36,033 nucleotides of DNA, from positions 1 through 36,033 of the forward strand of contig PAAU01000063.1 in NCBI GenBank assembly GCA_002699445.1. The letters run 5' to 3'. The translations under genes were made by a program, and so were the position numbers. Positions 28,475-36,033 of the stretch are shown here, in pieces (position 1 is the stretch's first letter; every line of letters begins with the position of its first letter). The DNA is from Micrococcales bacterium (GTDB lineage Bacteria; Actinomycetota; Actinomycetes; S36-B12; GCA-2699445). The notes under the pieces are model-generated. The model was not told the DNA's origin and searched no databases. It saw only the letters and a program-made list of their open reading frames with translations.

Positions 28475-28768
28475 ATGGCCAACCTAACTCGACTACCAGG
28501 ACCCAATGCCGATCTCTGGGATTGGCAACTCGAAGCCGCCTGCCGCGGAATTGACTCCGAGGTTTTCTTCCACCCGGAACGAGAGCGCGGTGAAGCGCGC
28601 GAGCGTCGTGAGCAAGCAGCCAAACAAATATGTGCTGCATGCCCAGTACGCCAAGAATGTCTCGAACATTCGCTAGCGGTCAAAGAGCCCTACGGCGTAT
28701 GGGGTGGCCTCGCCGAGCATGAGCGCGCTGCCCTACTGAAGCGCCAAAAGCTTTCTGCGGTCTGCTGA
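28475..28768 (+). CDS. whiD: WhiB-family iron-sulfur regulator, WhiD/WhiB3 type
   Basis: Wbl protein of 97 residues that should bind a [4Fe-4S] cluster and contact the primary sigma factor. The N-terminal run LPGPNADLWDWQLEAACRG is diagnostic of the WhiD/WhiB3 subgroup. The cluster cysteines are Cys23, Cys53, Cys56 and Cys62 (CX2C in ICAACPVRQEC). The GVWGG turn is at 74-78 and a basic tail HERAALLKRQK follows; an extra Cys ends the protein. I start at the ATG at 28475, which has the strong AGAGGAGA site. In Streptomyces WhiD is needed for spore maturation, and mycobacterial WhiB3 is a redox regulator. The neighbourhood (bldM, guaB, groEL) matches Streptomyces whiD. Redox or nitric-oxide sensing is expected from the family, not shown here. 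Confidence 0.92.
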   Translation: MANLTRLPGPNADLWDWQLEAACRGIDSEVFFHPERERGEARERREQAAKQICAACPVRQECLEHSLAVKEPYGVWGGLAEHERAALLKRQKLSAVC

Positions 28769-28784
28769 CGGACTCAAGTAAAGA

Positions 28785-28830
28785 ATGACAATGGGGTCGC
28801 CCAGTAGGAACTGGGCGACCCCATTGTCAT
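28785..28830. terminator. Bidirectional hairpin terminator between whiB and groEL
   Basis: Perfect inverted repeat with 20-base arms (28785-28804 and 28811-28830) and a 6-base loop TAGGAA. The stem core is GGGGTCGCCCAG paired with CTGGGCGACCCC. It lies in the 74-base gap between the convergent whiB and groEL stops. On the groEL (minus) strand the stem is followed by TTCTTTACTT, a usable U-rich tail. On the plus strand no T-run follows, so termination of whiB would rely on the stem alone. Confidence 0.88.
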
Positions 28831-28842
28831 GAGTTTCGCTAC

Positions 28843-30501
<1,659 letters not shown>

Positions 30502-30521
30502 TTACGGGAACTCAGACACGG

Positions 30522-30552
30522 CGACGCCCCGAGGACATGCCCCGGGGCGTCG
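30522..30552 (-). other. Stem-loop in the groES-groEL intercistronic region
   Basis: Perfect 10-base inverted repeat (CGACGCCCCG at 30522-30531 and its complement at 30543-30552) with an 11-base loop, extendable by a G-U pair. It sits 15 bases after the groES stop and about 40 bases before groEL. No T-run follows on the transcribed strand, so it is more likely an mRNA processing or stability element, or an attenuator, than a full terminator. Confidence 0.65.
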
Positions 30553-30567
30553 TGTGTCAGGAGTTGA

Positions 30568-30867
30568 TCATTTCTCTACGATCGCGAGCACGTCGCGAGC
30601 CGAGAGGATGAGGTACTCCTCGTTGTTGTACTTGACTTCAGTACCGCCATACTTGCTATAGATCACGGTGTCGCCGACGCTGATGTCAACGGGGATACGA
30701 TTTTCCCCATCATCATCGAAGCGACCGGGGCCGACAGCCACGACCTTGCCCTCTTGGGGCTTCTCCTTGGCGGTGTCCGGAATGACCAGACCAGACGCGG
30801 TAGTCTGCTCCGCGTCCAACGGTAGGACCACAATGCGGTCCTCTAGCGGCTTGATAGAGACTGACAC
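30568..30867 (-). CDS. groES: Co-chaperonin GroES
   Basis: 10-kDa co-chaperonin of 99 residues that caps the GroEL cage. The N-terminal [10 protein letters not shown], the mobile loop around [28 protein letters not shown] and the end [16 protein letters not shown] with [15 protein letters not shown] are all present. The start is GTG at 30867 with GGGAGG about 8 bases upstream. It is the first gene of the groES-groEL1 operon. Two CIRCE operators upstream indicate HrcA-mediated heat-shock repression. Confidence 0.97.
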   Translation of the reverse strand: MSVSIKPLEDRIVVLPLDAEQTTASGLVIPDTAKEKPQEGKVVAVGPGRFDDDGENRIPVDISVGDTVIYSKYGGTEVKYNNEEYLILSARDVLAIVEK

Positions 30868-30954
30868 GTCTCGACCTCCCCTTTCGGGAATGTAATTTCC
30901 AACAGATTGAAGCGCGTCCGCCGACCGTTATCGCGGTTACGGTCCCCGTCCGCA

Positions 30955-30981
30955 CTAGCACTCTCCTACGGACAGTGCCAG
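30955..30981. promoter_or_regulatory. CIRCE operator, groES-proximal copy (imperfect)
   Basis: CTAGCACTC, 9 bases, CAGTGCCAG. This matches the HrcA-binding CIRCE consensus TTAGCACTC-N9-GAGTGCTAA with four mismatches. It lies about 90 bases upstream of the groES start and downstream of the predicted promoter, so bound HrcA would block elongation or initiation. Confidence 0.8.
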
Positions 30982-30985
30982 GTCA

Positions 30986-31014
30986 ACCGTAGGCCTTGAT
31001 TAGCACTCCGTCAA
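30986..31014 (-). promoter_or_regulatory. Predicted groES-groEL promoter
   Basis: On the minus strand TTGACG (31014-31009), a 17-base spacer and TACGGT (30991-30986) form a plausible vegetative promoter. The -35 box lies in the spacer of the distal CIRCE element, so HrcA binding and RNA polymerase binding would be exclusive. The -10 match is modest. A second TTGACC at 30986-30981 lacks a good -10 partner. Confidence 0.5.
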
Positions 31015-31026
31015 GAAGAGTGCCAG
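31000..31026. promoter_or_regulatory. CIRCE operator, distal copy
   Basis: TTAGCACTC, the 9-base spacer CGTCAAGAA, then GAGTGCCAG. The left arm is a perfect CIRCE arm and the right arm differs at two positions. Two CIRCE copies before groES is the arrangement known in Streptomyces and related genera. The hrcA gene is not in this window. Confidence 0.92.
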
Positions 31027-31078
31027 CTGTTTTTCAGGTTCTTCTCCTCAGAGTCTCAGTCGGCGGCACCATGGGGGG

Positions 31079-32293
31079 ATGCTCGAACTCTCGCCTGCGG
31101 AGCTATTAGCCCCCGAAACTAAGGAAATTTGGGTAGCGGCAGATACTCTCGAGGAGCCGACACCAGCCGACATAATTCGCTTACGCCGCATAGCTCCCGA
31201 TCTGCCAACGGACCTAGTCTCGGCCGTCATAACTCAAGTTCAACTGCGGCGAAAAGCACGTTCATCGTTGGGAGATGTCGCCAATCGCATGCTGTTCACC
31301 GCAGCTGGACTGCAGCAGAGCACGCCACCGGCCACAGCGTCCCGCCGAGCGCGACGCCTGGTTGACCTGGGGATGACGTCTGTCCTAGATGTCGGCTGCG
31401 GTATCGGAGTCGATGCTATGGCCAGCCAGCGAGCAGGACTGACAGTTACAGCTATCGAGAAGGACCCGGTCACCGCCGCATTCGCGACGGTGAACCTGGA
31501 ACAGCAGGTCAGAAATGATGATGCTGTGGTGGGCACTCTGCCCCTGTGCGATGCCACTTTCTTCGACCCAGCCCGACGGAGCCAAAACCGACGCCTCATG
31601 TCCCCTGACGACTGGTCGCCGAGCTGGTCCTGGATCACCAAGTATGGCGAAGGTAGACCTAGAACCGTAGCTAAGGCCGCACCTGGTATTCCCCATGACC
31701 GAATTCCAGCAAGATGCGCGGCTGAGTGGGTAAGCCTCGATCATCGGCTGATCGAGACCTGCATTTGGTTCGAGGGTCTTGCCGCCGGTTTGCCTCGACG
31801 GAGCGCGGTCCTACTGCATCAGCAGTCTGACCCGTGGAAGGTAGGCGAAGAATCAGTTCTCGGCACTGACGATGAGTCACAGCCTGCTCCACTCGGCCCA
31901 GTCGCTGACTGGATCTTGGAACCCGACCCCGCCATCATCCGTTCGCACCTCATCGACACCCTGGCGGAAAGGATTGGCGCGGTGGGACTTAGTTCGGATA
32001 TCGCTTACCTCACGTCCAATCACCCCCCCGATCCGTCATGGGCGCAGCGCCTGAAAGTACTCGATGAAGTACCCGCCGGCGGCAAAGCACTTCGACTCGA
32101 ACTGCGGCGGCGAGAGATCGGCAAAGTCGAAATCCACACCAGGGGTCTCGGGATAGATCCCACTCGCTTGCGACGTTCCCTGAAATTGAGTGGATCCGGT
32201 CCTCTACATCATCTATTACTGACACGCGTTGCCGGTACTCCGACGGGCTTTCTGGTTCAACCTGACTCTCCAAAATCGAAAATAGGCAGCTGA
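31079..32293 (+). CDS. SAM-dependent methyltransferase with C-terminal THUMP-like domain
   Basis: Class I methyltransferase of about 404 residues; the substrate is unknown but nucleic acid is likely. The SAM-binding motif I is SVLDVGCGIGVDAMA (101-115) with acidic Glu127 in AIEKDP. The expected catalytic tetrapeptide region reads ATFFDPARRS (159-168), the FDPARR variant typical of this actinobacterial family, in place of NPPY. The C-terminal third (about 330-395, LKVLDEVPAGGKALRL through GPLHHLLLTRVAG) matches the THUMP-like domain. The start is uncertain: the ATG at 31079 directly follows a G6 run too close to act as an ideal ribosome site. It is divergent from groES across a 211-base region holding the CIRCE sites, and is followed closely by azlC. 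Confidence 0.83.
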   Translation: MLELSPAELLAPETKEIWVAADTLEEPTPADIIRLRRIAPDLPTDLVSAVITQVQLRRKARSSLGDVANRMLFTAAGLQQSTPPATASRRARRLVDLGMTSVLDVGCGIGVDAMASQRAGLTVTAIEKDPVTAAFATVNLEQQVRNDDAVVGTLPLCDATFFDPARRSQNRRLMSPDDWSPSWSWITKYGEGRPRTVAKAAPGIPHDRIPARCAAEWVSLDHRLIETCIWFEGLAAGLPRRSAVLLHQQSDPWKVGEESVLGTDDESQPAPLGPVADWILEPDPAIIRSHLIDTLAERIGAVGLSSDIAYLTSNHPPDPSWAQRLKVLDEVPAGGKALRLELRRREIGKVEIHTRGLGIDPTRLRRSLKLSGSGPLHHLLLTRVAGTPTGFLVQPDSPKSKIGS

Positions 32294-32296
32294 ATC

Positions 32297-32962
32297 GTGG
32301 CGTCGATCAATACCCAGGCGGTCACCATCGGGGTAGCCACTGGCGCTTATGGCATTTCCTTTGGCGCCTTGGCAGTTGGAGCGGGATTCAGTTGGTTCCA
32401 AGCAATGACCTTTTCGATTTTGATGTTTACCGGGGCCTCCCAGTTTGCTGCTATCGCCATAGTTGCCGCGGGTGGGGCACCCGTGGCCGCAGTGTTGACG
32501 TCTTGGTTGCTGGGAATTCGCAACGGGCTGTACGCAGTTTCGCTATCTCAGCGACTCAATCCAAAGGGTTGGCTCTTGCCGGTTACCGCCCAACTGACCA
32601 TCGATGAGTCCACCGCGACGGCGATATCACACGAGGAACCAGACAACTCTCGTCCCCTGCAGCAAGCGTTCTACCGCACTGGGATTGCGGTATTCCTCTT
32701 CTGGAATGTGGGTACCTTAGTCGGCGCTCTCGGCGTAAACGCTGTTGGTGATCCCAGCGATTGGGGACTGGACGCTGCCGCACCAGCGGCCCTGCTGGCC
32801 CTGCTATGGCCTCGCCTGTCCGATCGCACCGCACGCGTAACGGCCTTGTGGGCTGTCGCCGTAGCACTCGTCACAACACCACTGCTACCACCTGGAATGC
32901 CGGTTCTTGCGAGCGCGCTGGTTGCGCTCTTTATTGGGCTGAGGCGGCCATCATGTGGCTAG
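32297..32962 (+). CDS. azlC: AzlC-family branched-chain amino acid exporter, large subunit
   Basis: Polytopic membrane protein of 221 residues that pairs with AzlD; characterised members export branched-chain amino acids or analogues. The family N-terminal block is clear: GAYGISFGALAVGAGFSWFQAM, then MFTGASQFA and SWLLGIRNGLYAVSLSQRL, with QLTIDESTATAI a little later. Several hydrophobic helices follow, ending with GMPVLASALVALFIGL. The start is GTG at 32297, three bases after the methyltransferase stop, so transcription is probably shared. Its 3' end overlaps azlD by 10 bases. Confidence 0.9.
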   Translation: MASINTQAVTIGVATGAYGISFGALAVGAGFSWFQAMTFSILMFTGASQFAAIAIVAAGGAPVAAVLTSWLLGIRNGLYAVSLSQRLNPKGWLLPVTAQLTIDESTATAISHEEPDNSRPLQQAFYRTGIAVFLFWNVGTLVGALGVNAVGDPSDWGLDAAAPAALLALLWPRLSDRTARVTALWAVAVALVTTPLLPPGMPVLASALVALFIGLRRPSCG

Positions 32963-33255
32963 TTGTTGTAGTCGGATCGCTTGGTTGCTACCTGATCAAG
33001 TTACTCGGCTACGTCGTTCCTCAAGACTGGCTCGCGGGCGAGCGATGCAATCGTGTCAACACTTTACTTCCCATCGCGCTGCTGAGTTCACTCGTGGTGA
33101 TACTGACTCTGAGTGGCAGCAGCGGCCCGTTGCTCGACGCCCGACTCGCGGGGGTTGCGGTTGCCGCGGTGCTGTTAGTGCTGCGCGCACCATTCTTAGT
33201 CGTCGTAGTCGCAGCTGCGGCGACCGCGGCACTTCTTCGACTTGTCGTTGGCTGA
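32953..33255 (+). CDS. azlD: AzlD-family small membrane subunit
   Basis: Small membrane protein of 100 residues with about four hydrophobic segments. It begins MWLVVVVGSLGCYLIKLLGY and continues with TLLPIALLSSLVVILTL and VAAVLLVLRAPFLVVVVAAA. This topology, with the NTLLPIALL and LRAPFLVVV blocks, fits AzlD, the obligate partner of AzlC. I start at the ATG at 32953, with GAGG 8 bases upstream. The open frame extends further 5' through azlC, but that part is out-of-frame azlC sequence. It ends 4 bases before the convergent repeat-protein gene. Confidence 0.87.
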   Translation: MWLVVVVGSLGCYLIKLLGYVVPQDWLAGERCNRVNTLLPIALLSSLVVILTLSGSSGPLLDARLAGVAVAAVLLVLRAPFLVVVVAAAATAALLRLVVG

Positions 33256-33259
33256 GTAG

Positions 33260-36033
33260 TTATCCAGTACCGAACTGAGTGGGTATCCCGGCGGTAAAGG
33301 TCACTGTCGCTTTCGGCCCTGACCCCACCGTAGTTACTGCTCGCACTTGGACCGAGTAACTCTGATTGGGTCGTAACTTGGCGAACTTGCGCTGAGACCT
33401 CCCATTGGCCTTCGGAACCCAGTCTTGAGACTTCCACCGCGAATACCCTTTGCTGCGGCTATCCCCACTCTTCTTGATCCGCGTCTGGTAGGACACCAGC
33501 GGCCCACTACCGAGCTTCTTGGGCCGCTTCCACGTCACAACCGCCGACGTCGGGCTCCGCTTCTGCGCCGGAGCATTCAATTTCCGCACCTTGCCCGGCA
33601 GCGCTTGATCCGAAGCTCCCGCGTTTGCATTCGCTTTCACCCTTAGTGCCACACCAGCCAACGCCACCGAGTCGGGACTACCGATCGCGTTGGACTTTAG
33701 CTTGAGCATGCCGGCCGATGATCCGGTGTTTTGCGGCGCGTATCGGACTTTGACGCGACAGGCGTTACCTGGCTTAATGGACTTCTCCAAGCAGTCGGTC
33801 GCCTTGATGAGCACGAACTCGTCGTCATCATCAGACACTCTCACTTTTTGCATGCGCAGCGGACCATCACCCACGTTGTTGATTACAGCCTGACTGGTGG
33901 CGCTTTCGCCCACATCTACTGAACCGAAGTCAACGAGGTCGGCCTCAACGATTGCTTGAATGCCCTCACCTGTGATCGGGATCCAGTCCGGACTGGACGC
34001 GCCGTCTGAGGTCACTTGAACCTGAACTGATCTGGGCCCTACGTTGTCTGGCGAGAATCGGATGGGGACTTTACAGGATTTCTTGGGCAGGAGTGTCTTG
34101 ATTTTGCAGCCCTTACCTTCGCTGACGAATTCCTCAGTATTTCCGAATACCCGAGTTTGACGAACTCGAATAGGGGCGTTACCCGAATTGCGCACCAGAA
34201 GGGTTTTCTTGACTGAGTCGCCGACTGGCACCCGACCAAAGTCTGCAATCGTCGCCGACAGTTGACCGATCAACCCGATTCCCTGCACCGAGAACTGATC
34301 AACGCTGGTCCAACTATTACTCGTGACACGAATAGCTGCAGCACGCGGACCACCGGAACGCGGGGCGAACTCGAGTGTGGCTCGGCAGGATTCTCCGGAC
34401 GGAATCTTGCCATCACGACAATTTCCCTGCTTGATGGAAAACTCGTTGCCTGAGACCCGCAACTTTTTGATCCGTAGCGGAGCGGCGCCCACGTTACGGA
34501 CCTTTATCTTTTGCTCGGCACGACTACCAACTGCGGTGGCATCGAATCTCTTCACCTTGGTAGCCAGCACCGCAGTTGCGGCCCTGCCGCCGACGGGCAG
34601 AAATGAGTCTCGGCCGACCTTTCGTTCGACGCGCAGTTCAGCCGCTCGAATTCCCAAGTCACTTGGATCAAACTGCATCCTCACATCGCAGACGTCCCCT
34701 GGCTTGAGTTGCTTCCGGCAGTCGGAGTCATTGACGACACGAAAATCTCCTGATTCCGTTACTTTGACTCGCTCGATTTTGAGTGCGCCATCACCCTCAT
34801 TCTCGATGGTCGCAGTGCCTCGCTTGCTACCGCCGATCTCGGTTGGATTCTTGAAGGGCACCGACTTAACTGTCAATGGTGCTCGCGGTGTTATGGCTCC
34901 GACTGGAATTTGAGAAGCGGAAGACCGCACACCCAAGTTTGCATTGGACTCGACTTCAACGACGGCGGCGTACGAACCGTCCACCCTTTCCGAATCGAAG
35001 ACAACAGTCACCGAACAGGTCTTCCCAGGCCTCACTGAGACGTCCATGCATCCTGAGGGGTCGGGGATACTGAAGTTTGGCGATGCCGCGCGGTTGGCAT
35101 CGAAGACCTTGAACTTGGTGACTCGCAGGTCTGCGGTACCCACGTTTTTCAGCGTTAGTTGCTCATCAGAATCGTATTTATCAATGATGGTGGCATCGAG
35201 AGCTCCGTCAATAACTGCGTAGGTTCCAGTACCCGATAGGCCGACTTCGAGCGTCGCATTGGACGCATCTGACTCGACCGTTAGCGTTCCGGATGCGGGC
35301 CCAGCATTCGAGGGAAGCGCTTTCGGAGCGAATTTCAGCTGAACATCGCAAGATTCACCAGGTCCTAAAAGCTTGCCACTACAAGGATCCGCAACCACCG
35401 AGAAACCGGCGCTCTTGTCATTCTCAGAGAGAACAACCTGACTTATCTTGGCAGATCCGGCAAACTGACCATCTGCGGAATTTCGAACCGTGAGCACCTT
35501 GGTCTCACCGTTGGTGCCCACCTCGACTTCACCGAAGTCAACCTTCGAAGCGGCCAACTTTCCGACGGCACCGGAGCCCGCCAGTGAGACCTCCATCTTC
35601 TCATTGACTGCATCCGAATCCACTAGCAGCACCGCGGCTTTCTCTCCGATCGATGCTGGTTCGAACTTAACTTCGATATCGCAGGCGCCACCCTTGGCGA
35701 GCGTTTTACCCGTGCATTTGTCATCCACGATGAGGAAGCGCCCGGCTTGTTTCTCTTCGATAGCGGTACCAGTCACCTTCACTGGAGCTGAAGTAGACGA
35801 GTCAACGTTCTTCAACGTGACGACAGCACGCTTCGGTCGCGCCAAATCCACGAGACCGAAATCCAGAGCCTCGGCAAACAGTTCCCCCTGCACACCATTG
35901 CCTTGGACAGCAAGTTCGGTTGAGACGAAGCCCGGCTCTGAAACGTCCCAGCTAGCTGCAAGTGGCCCTAACCGAGCCGGCGTTAAGGTCCAATCTCCCC
36001 GACATTCATCGGTAAAACTGATTTTTCCGTCTT
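33260..36033 (-). CDS. Large repeat protein: ASH/choice-of-anchor-D domains plus terminal Fn3, N-terminus missing
   Basis: The frame is open to the right window edge (at least 923 residues), so the true start and any signal peptide lie outside. Numbered from the GTG at 35893 (877 residues), seven complete beta-sandwich repeats of about 100 residues fill 8-750, and part of another lies upstream. A typical unit reads VDFGxVxVG, then VxNxGxxPLRI, a Cys pair around LxPGxSC, FxPxxxGxRxA and ends in LxGxG. This is the ASPM-SPD2-Hydin-like or choice-of-anchor-D pattern. A fibronectin type III domain follows (about 766-870, SAVVTWKRP and YSVQVRAVTTVGSGP). There is no LPxTG or C-terminal membrane anchor. 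A secreted or surface structural/adhesive role is likely; the ligand is unknown. Confidence 0.8.
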   Translation of the reverse strand, partial: DGKISFTDECRGDWTLTPARLGPLAASWDVSEPGFVSTELAVQGNGVQGELFAEALDFGLVDLARPKRAVVTLKNVDSSTSAPVKVTGTAIEEKQAGRFLIVDDKCTGKTLAKGGACDIEVKFEPASIGEKAAVLLVDSDAVNEKMEVSLAGSGAVGKLAASKVDFGEVEVGTNGETKVLTVRNSADGQFAGSAKISQVVLSENDKSAGFSVVADPCSGKLLGPGESCDVQLKFAPKALPSNAGPASGTLTVESDASNATLEVGLSGTGTYAVIDGALDATIIDKYDSDEQLTLKNVGTADLRVTKFKVFDANRAASPNFSIPDPSGCMDVSVRPGKTCSVTVVFDSERVDGSYAAVVEVESNANLGVRSSASQIPVGAITPRAPLTVKSVPFKNPTEIGGSKRGTATIENEGDGALKIERVKVTESGDFRVVNDSDCRKQLKPGDVCDVRMQFDPSDLGIRAAELRVERKVGRDSFLPVGGRAATAVLATKVKRFDATAVGSRAEQKIKVRNVGAAPLRIKKLRVSGNEFSIKQGNCRDGKIPSGESCRATLEFAPRSGGPRAAAIRVTSNSWTSVDQFSVQGIGLIGQLSATIADFGRVPVGDSVKKTLLVRNSGNAPIRVRQTRVFGNTEEFVSEGKGCKIKTLLPKKSCKVPIRFSPDNVGPRSVQVQVTSDGASSPDWIPITGEGIQAIVEADLVDFGSVDVGESATSQAVINNVGDGPLRMQKVRVSDDDDEFVLIKATDCLEKSIKPGNACRVKVRYAPQNTGSSAGMLKLKSNAIGSPDSVALAGVALRVKANANAGASDQALPGKVRKLNAPAQKRSPTSAVVTWKRPKKLGSGPLVSYQTRIKKSGDSRSKGYSRWKSQDWVPKANGRSQRKFAKLRPNQSYSVQVRAVTTVGSGPKATVTFTAGIPTQFGTG
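33644..36033 (-). repeat. Array of protein-level tandem repeats (ASH-like domains, each with a Cys pair)
   Basis: In the numbering from 35893, complete repeats span roughly residues 8-108, 114-223, 229-332, 338-437, 441-539, 544-643 and 648-750. Their cysteines are 60/71, 171/182, 282/293, 392/402, 492/503, 596/607 and 701/712, always 10-11 residues apart. A further unit at 35894-36033 shows its second Cys only. The repeats are diverged in DNA sequence, so the array is ancient rather than a recent expansion. Confidence 0.8.

Overview
The window is a continuous piece of an actinobacterial (Actinomycetes-type) chromosome. By eye the GC content is in the mid-50s to 60 percent. The gene content and order match the core of many Actinomycetes: sucC-sucD-DUF6350-purN-purH-(transporter)-folD-DUF3017-mdh-icd, then pcrA, guaA, a ChoD-like oxidoreductase, guaB3-guaB, a BldM-type regulator, a WhiD/WhiB3-type Wbl protein, and groEL1-groES under CIRCE control. 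WhiB, BldM, GuaB3 and a His-tailed GroEL are actinobacterial hallmarks. No phage, insertion sequence, CRISPR array, rRNA or tRNA was recognised, and no gene-free stretch exceeds 300 bases.

Layout. (1) Positions 1-9555, minus strand: one long co-directional block for the TCA cycle (succinyl-CoA synthetase, malate dehydrogenase, isocitrate dehydrogenase) and purine/one-carbon metabolism (PurN, PurH, FolD). It also carries three membrane proteins (DUF6350, a YdcZ-type DMT transporter, DUF3017). Several genes are joined by 4-base start/stop overlaps. (2) 9751-15054: a plus-strand lipase-like alpha/beta hydrolase converges on pcrA. Upstream of pcrA lies a secreted LAS-type (VanY/M15-like) peptidase candidate with two C-terminal beta modules. 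(3) 15154-25755: a PIG-L deacetylase in locally AT-richer DNA, guaA, a YjbQ-family protein, then a minus-strand run of GMC oxidoreductase, succinate-semialdehyde dehydrogenase, glycerol-3-phosphate dehydrogenase, guaB3 and guaB. (4) 25826-28768: a regulatory cluster with a BldM-like response regulator, a helical-repeat protein of unknown role, a MerR regulator with a cobalamin-type sensor domain, and a divergent whiD-like gene with a clear promoter. (5) 28843-30867: groES-groEL1 with two CIRCE operators, an intercistronic stem-loop, and a very strong hairpin between groEL and whiB. (6) 31079-33255: a THUMP-like methyltransferase and an AzlC/AzlD exporter pair. (7) 33260-36033: a large secreted-type protein of repeated ASH/choice-of-anchor-D beta domains with a terminal Fn3 domain, running off the window edge.

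How the genes fit together. PurN and PurH build IMP, GuaB and GuaA convert it to GMP, and FolD supplies formyl-tetrahydrofolate to PurN and PurH. SucCD, Mdh and Icd are TCA enzymes, and GabD2-type SSADH feeds succinate into that cycle. The most interesting unexplained items are the MerR/B12-type regulator with its helical-repeat partner beside bldM and whiD homologues, the GuaB3 paralogue with histidine at the aligned catalytic-cysteine position, and the cysteine-paired ASH repeat protein. I did not find a clearly novel multi-gene system. All family calls come from reading motifs, without database searches.
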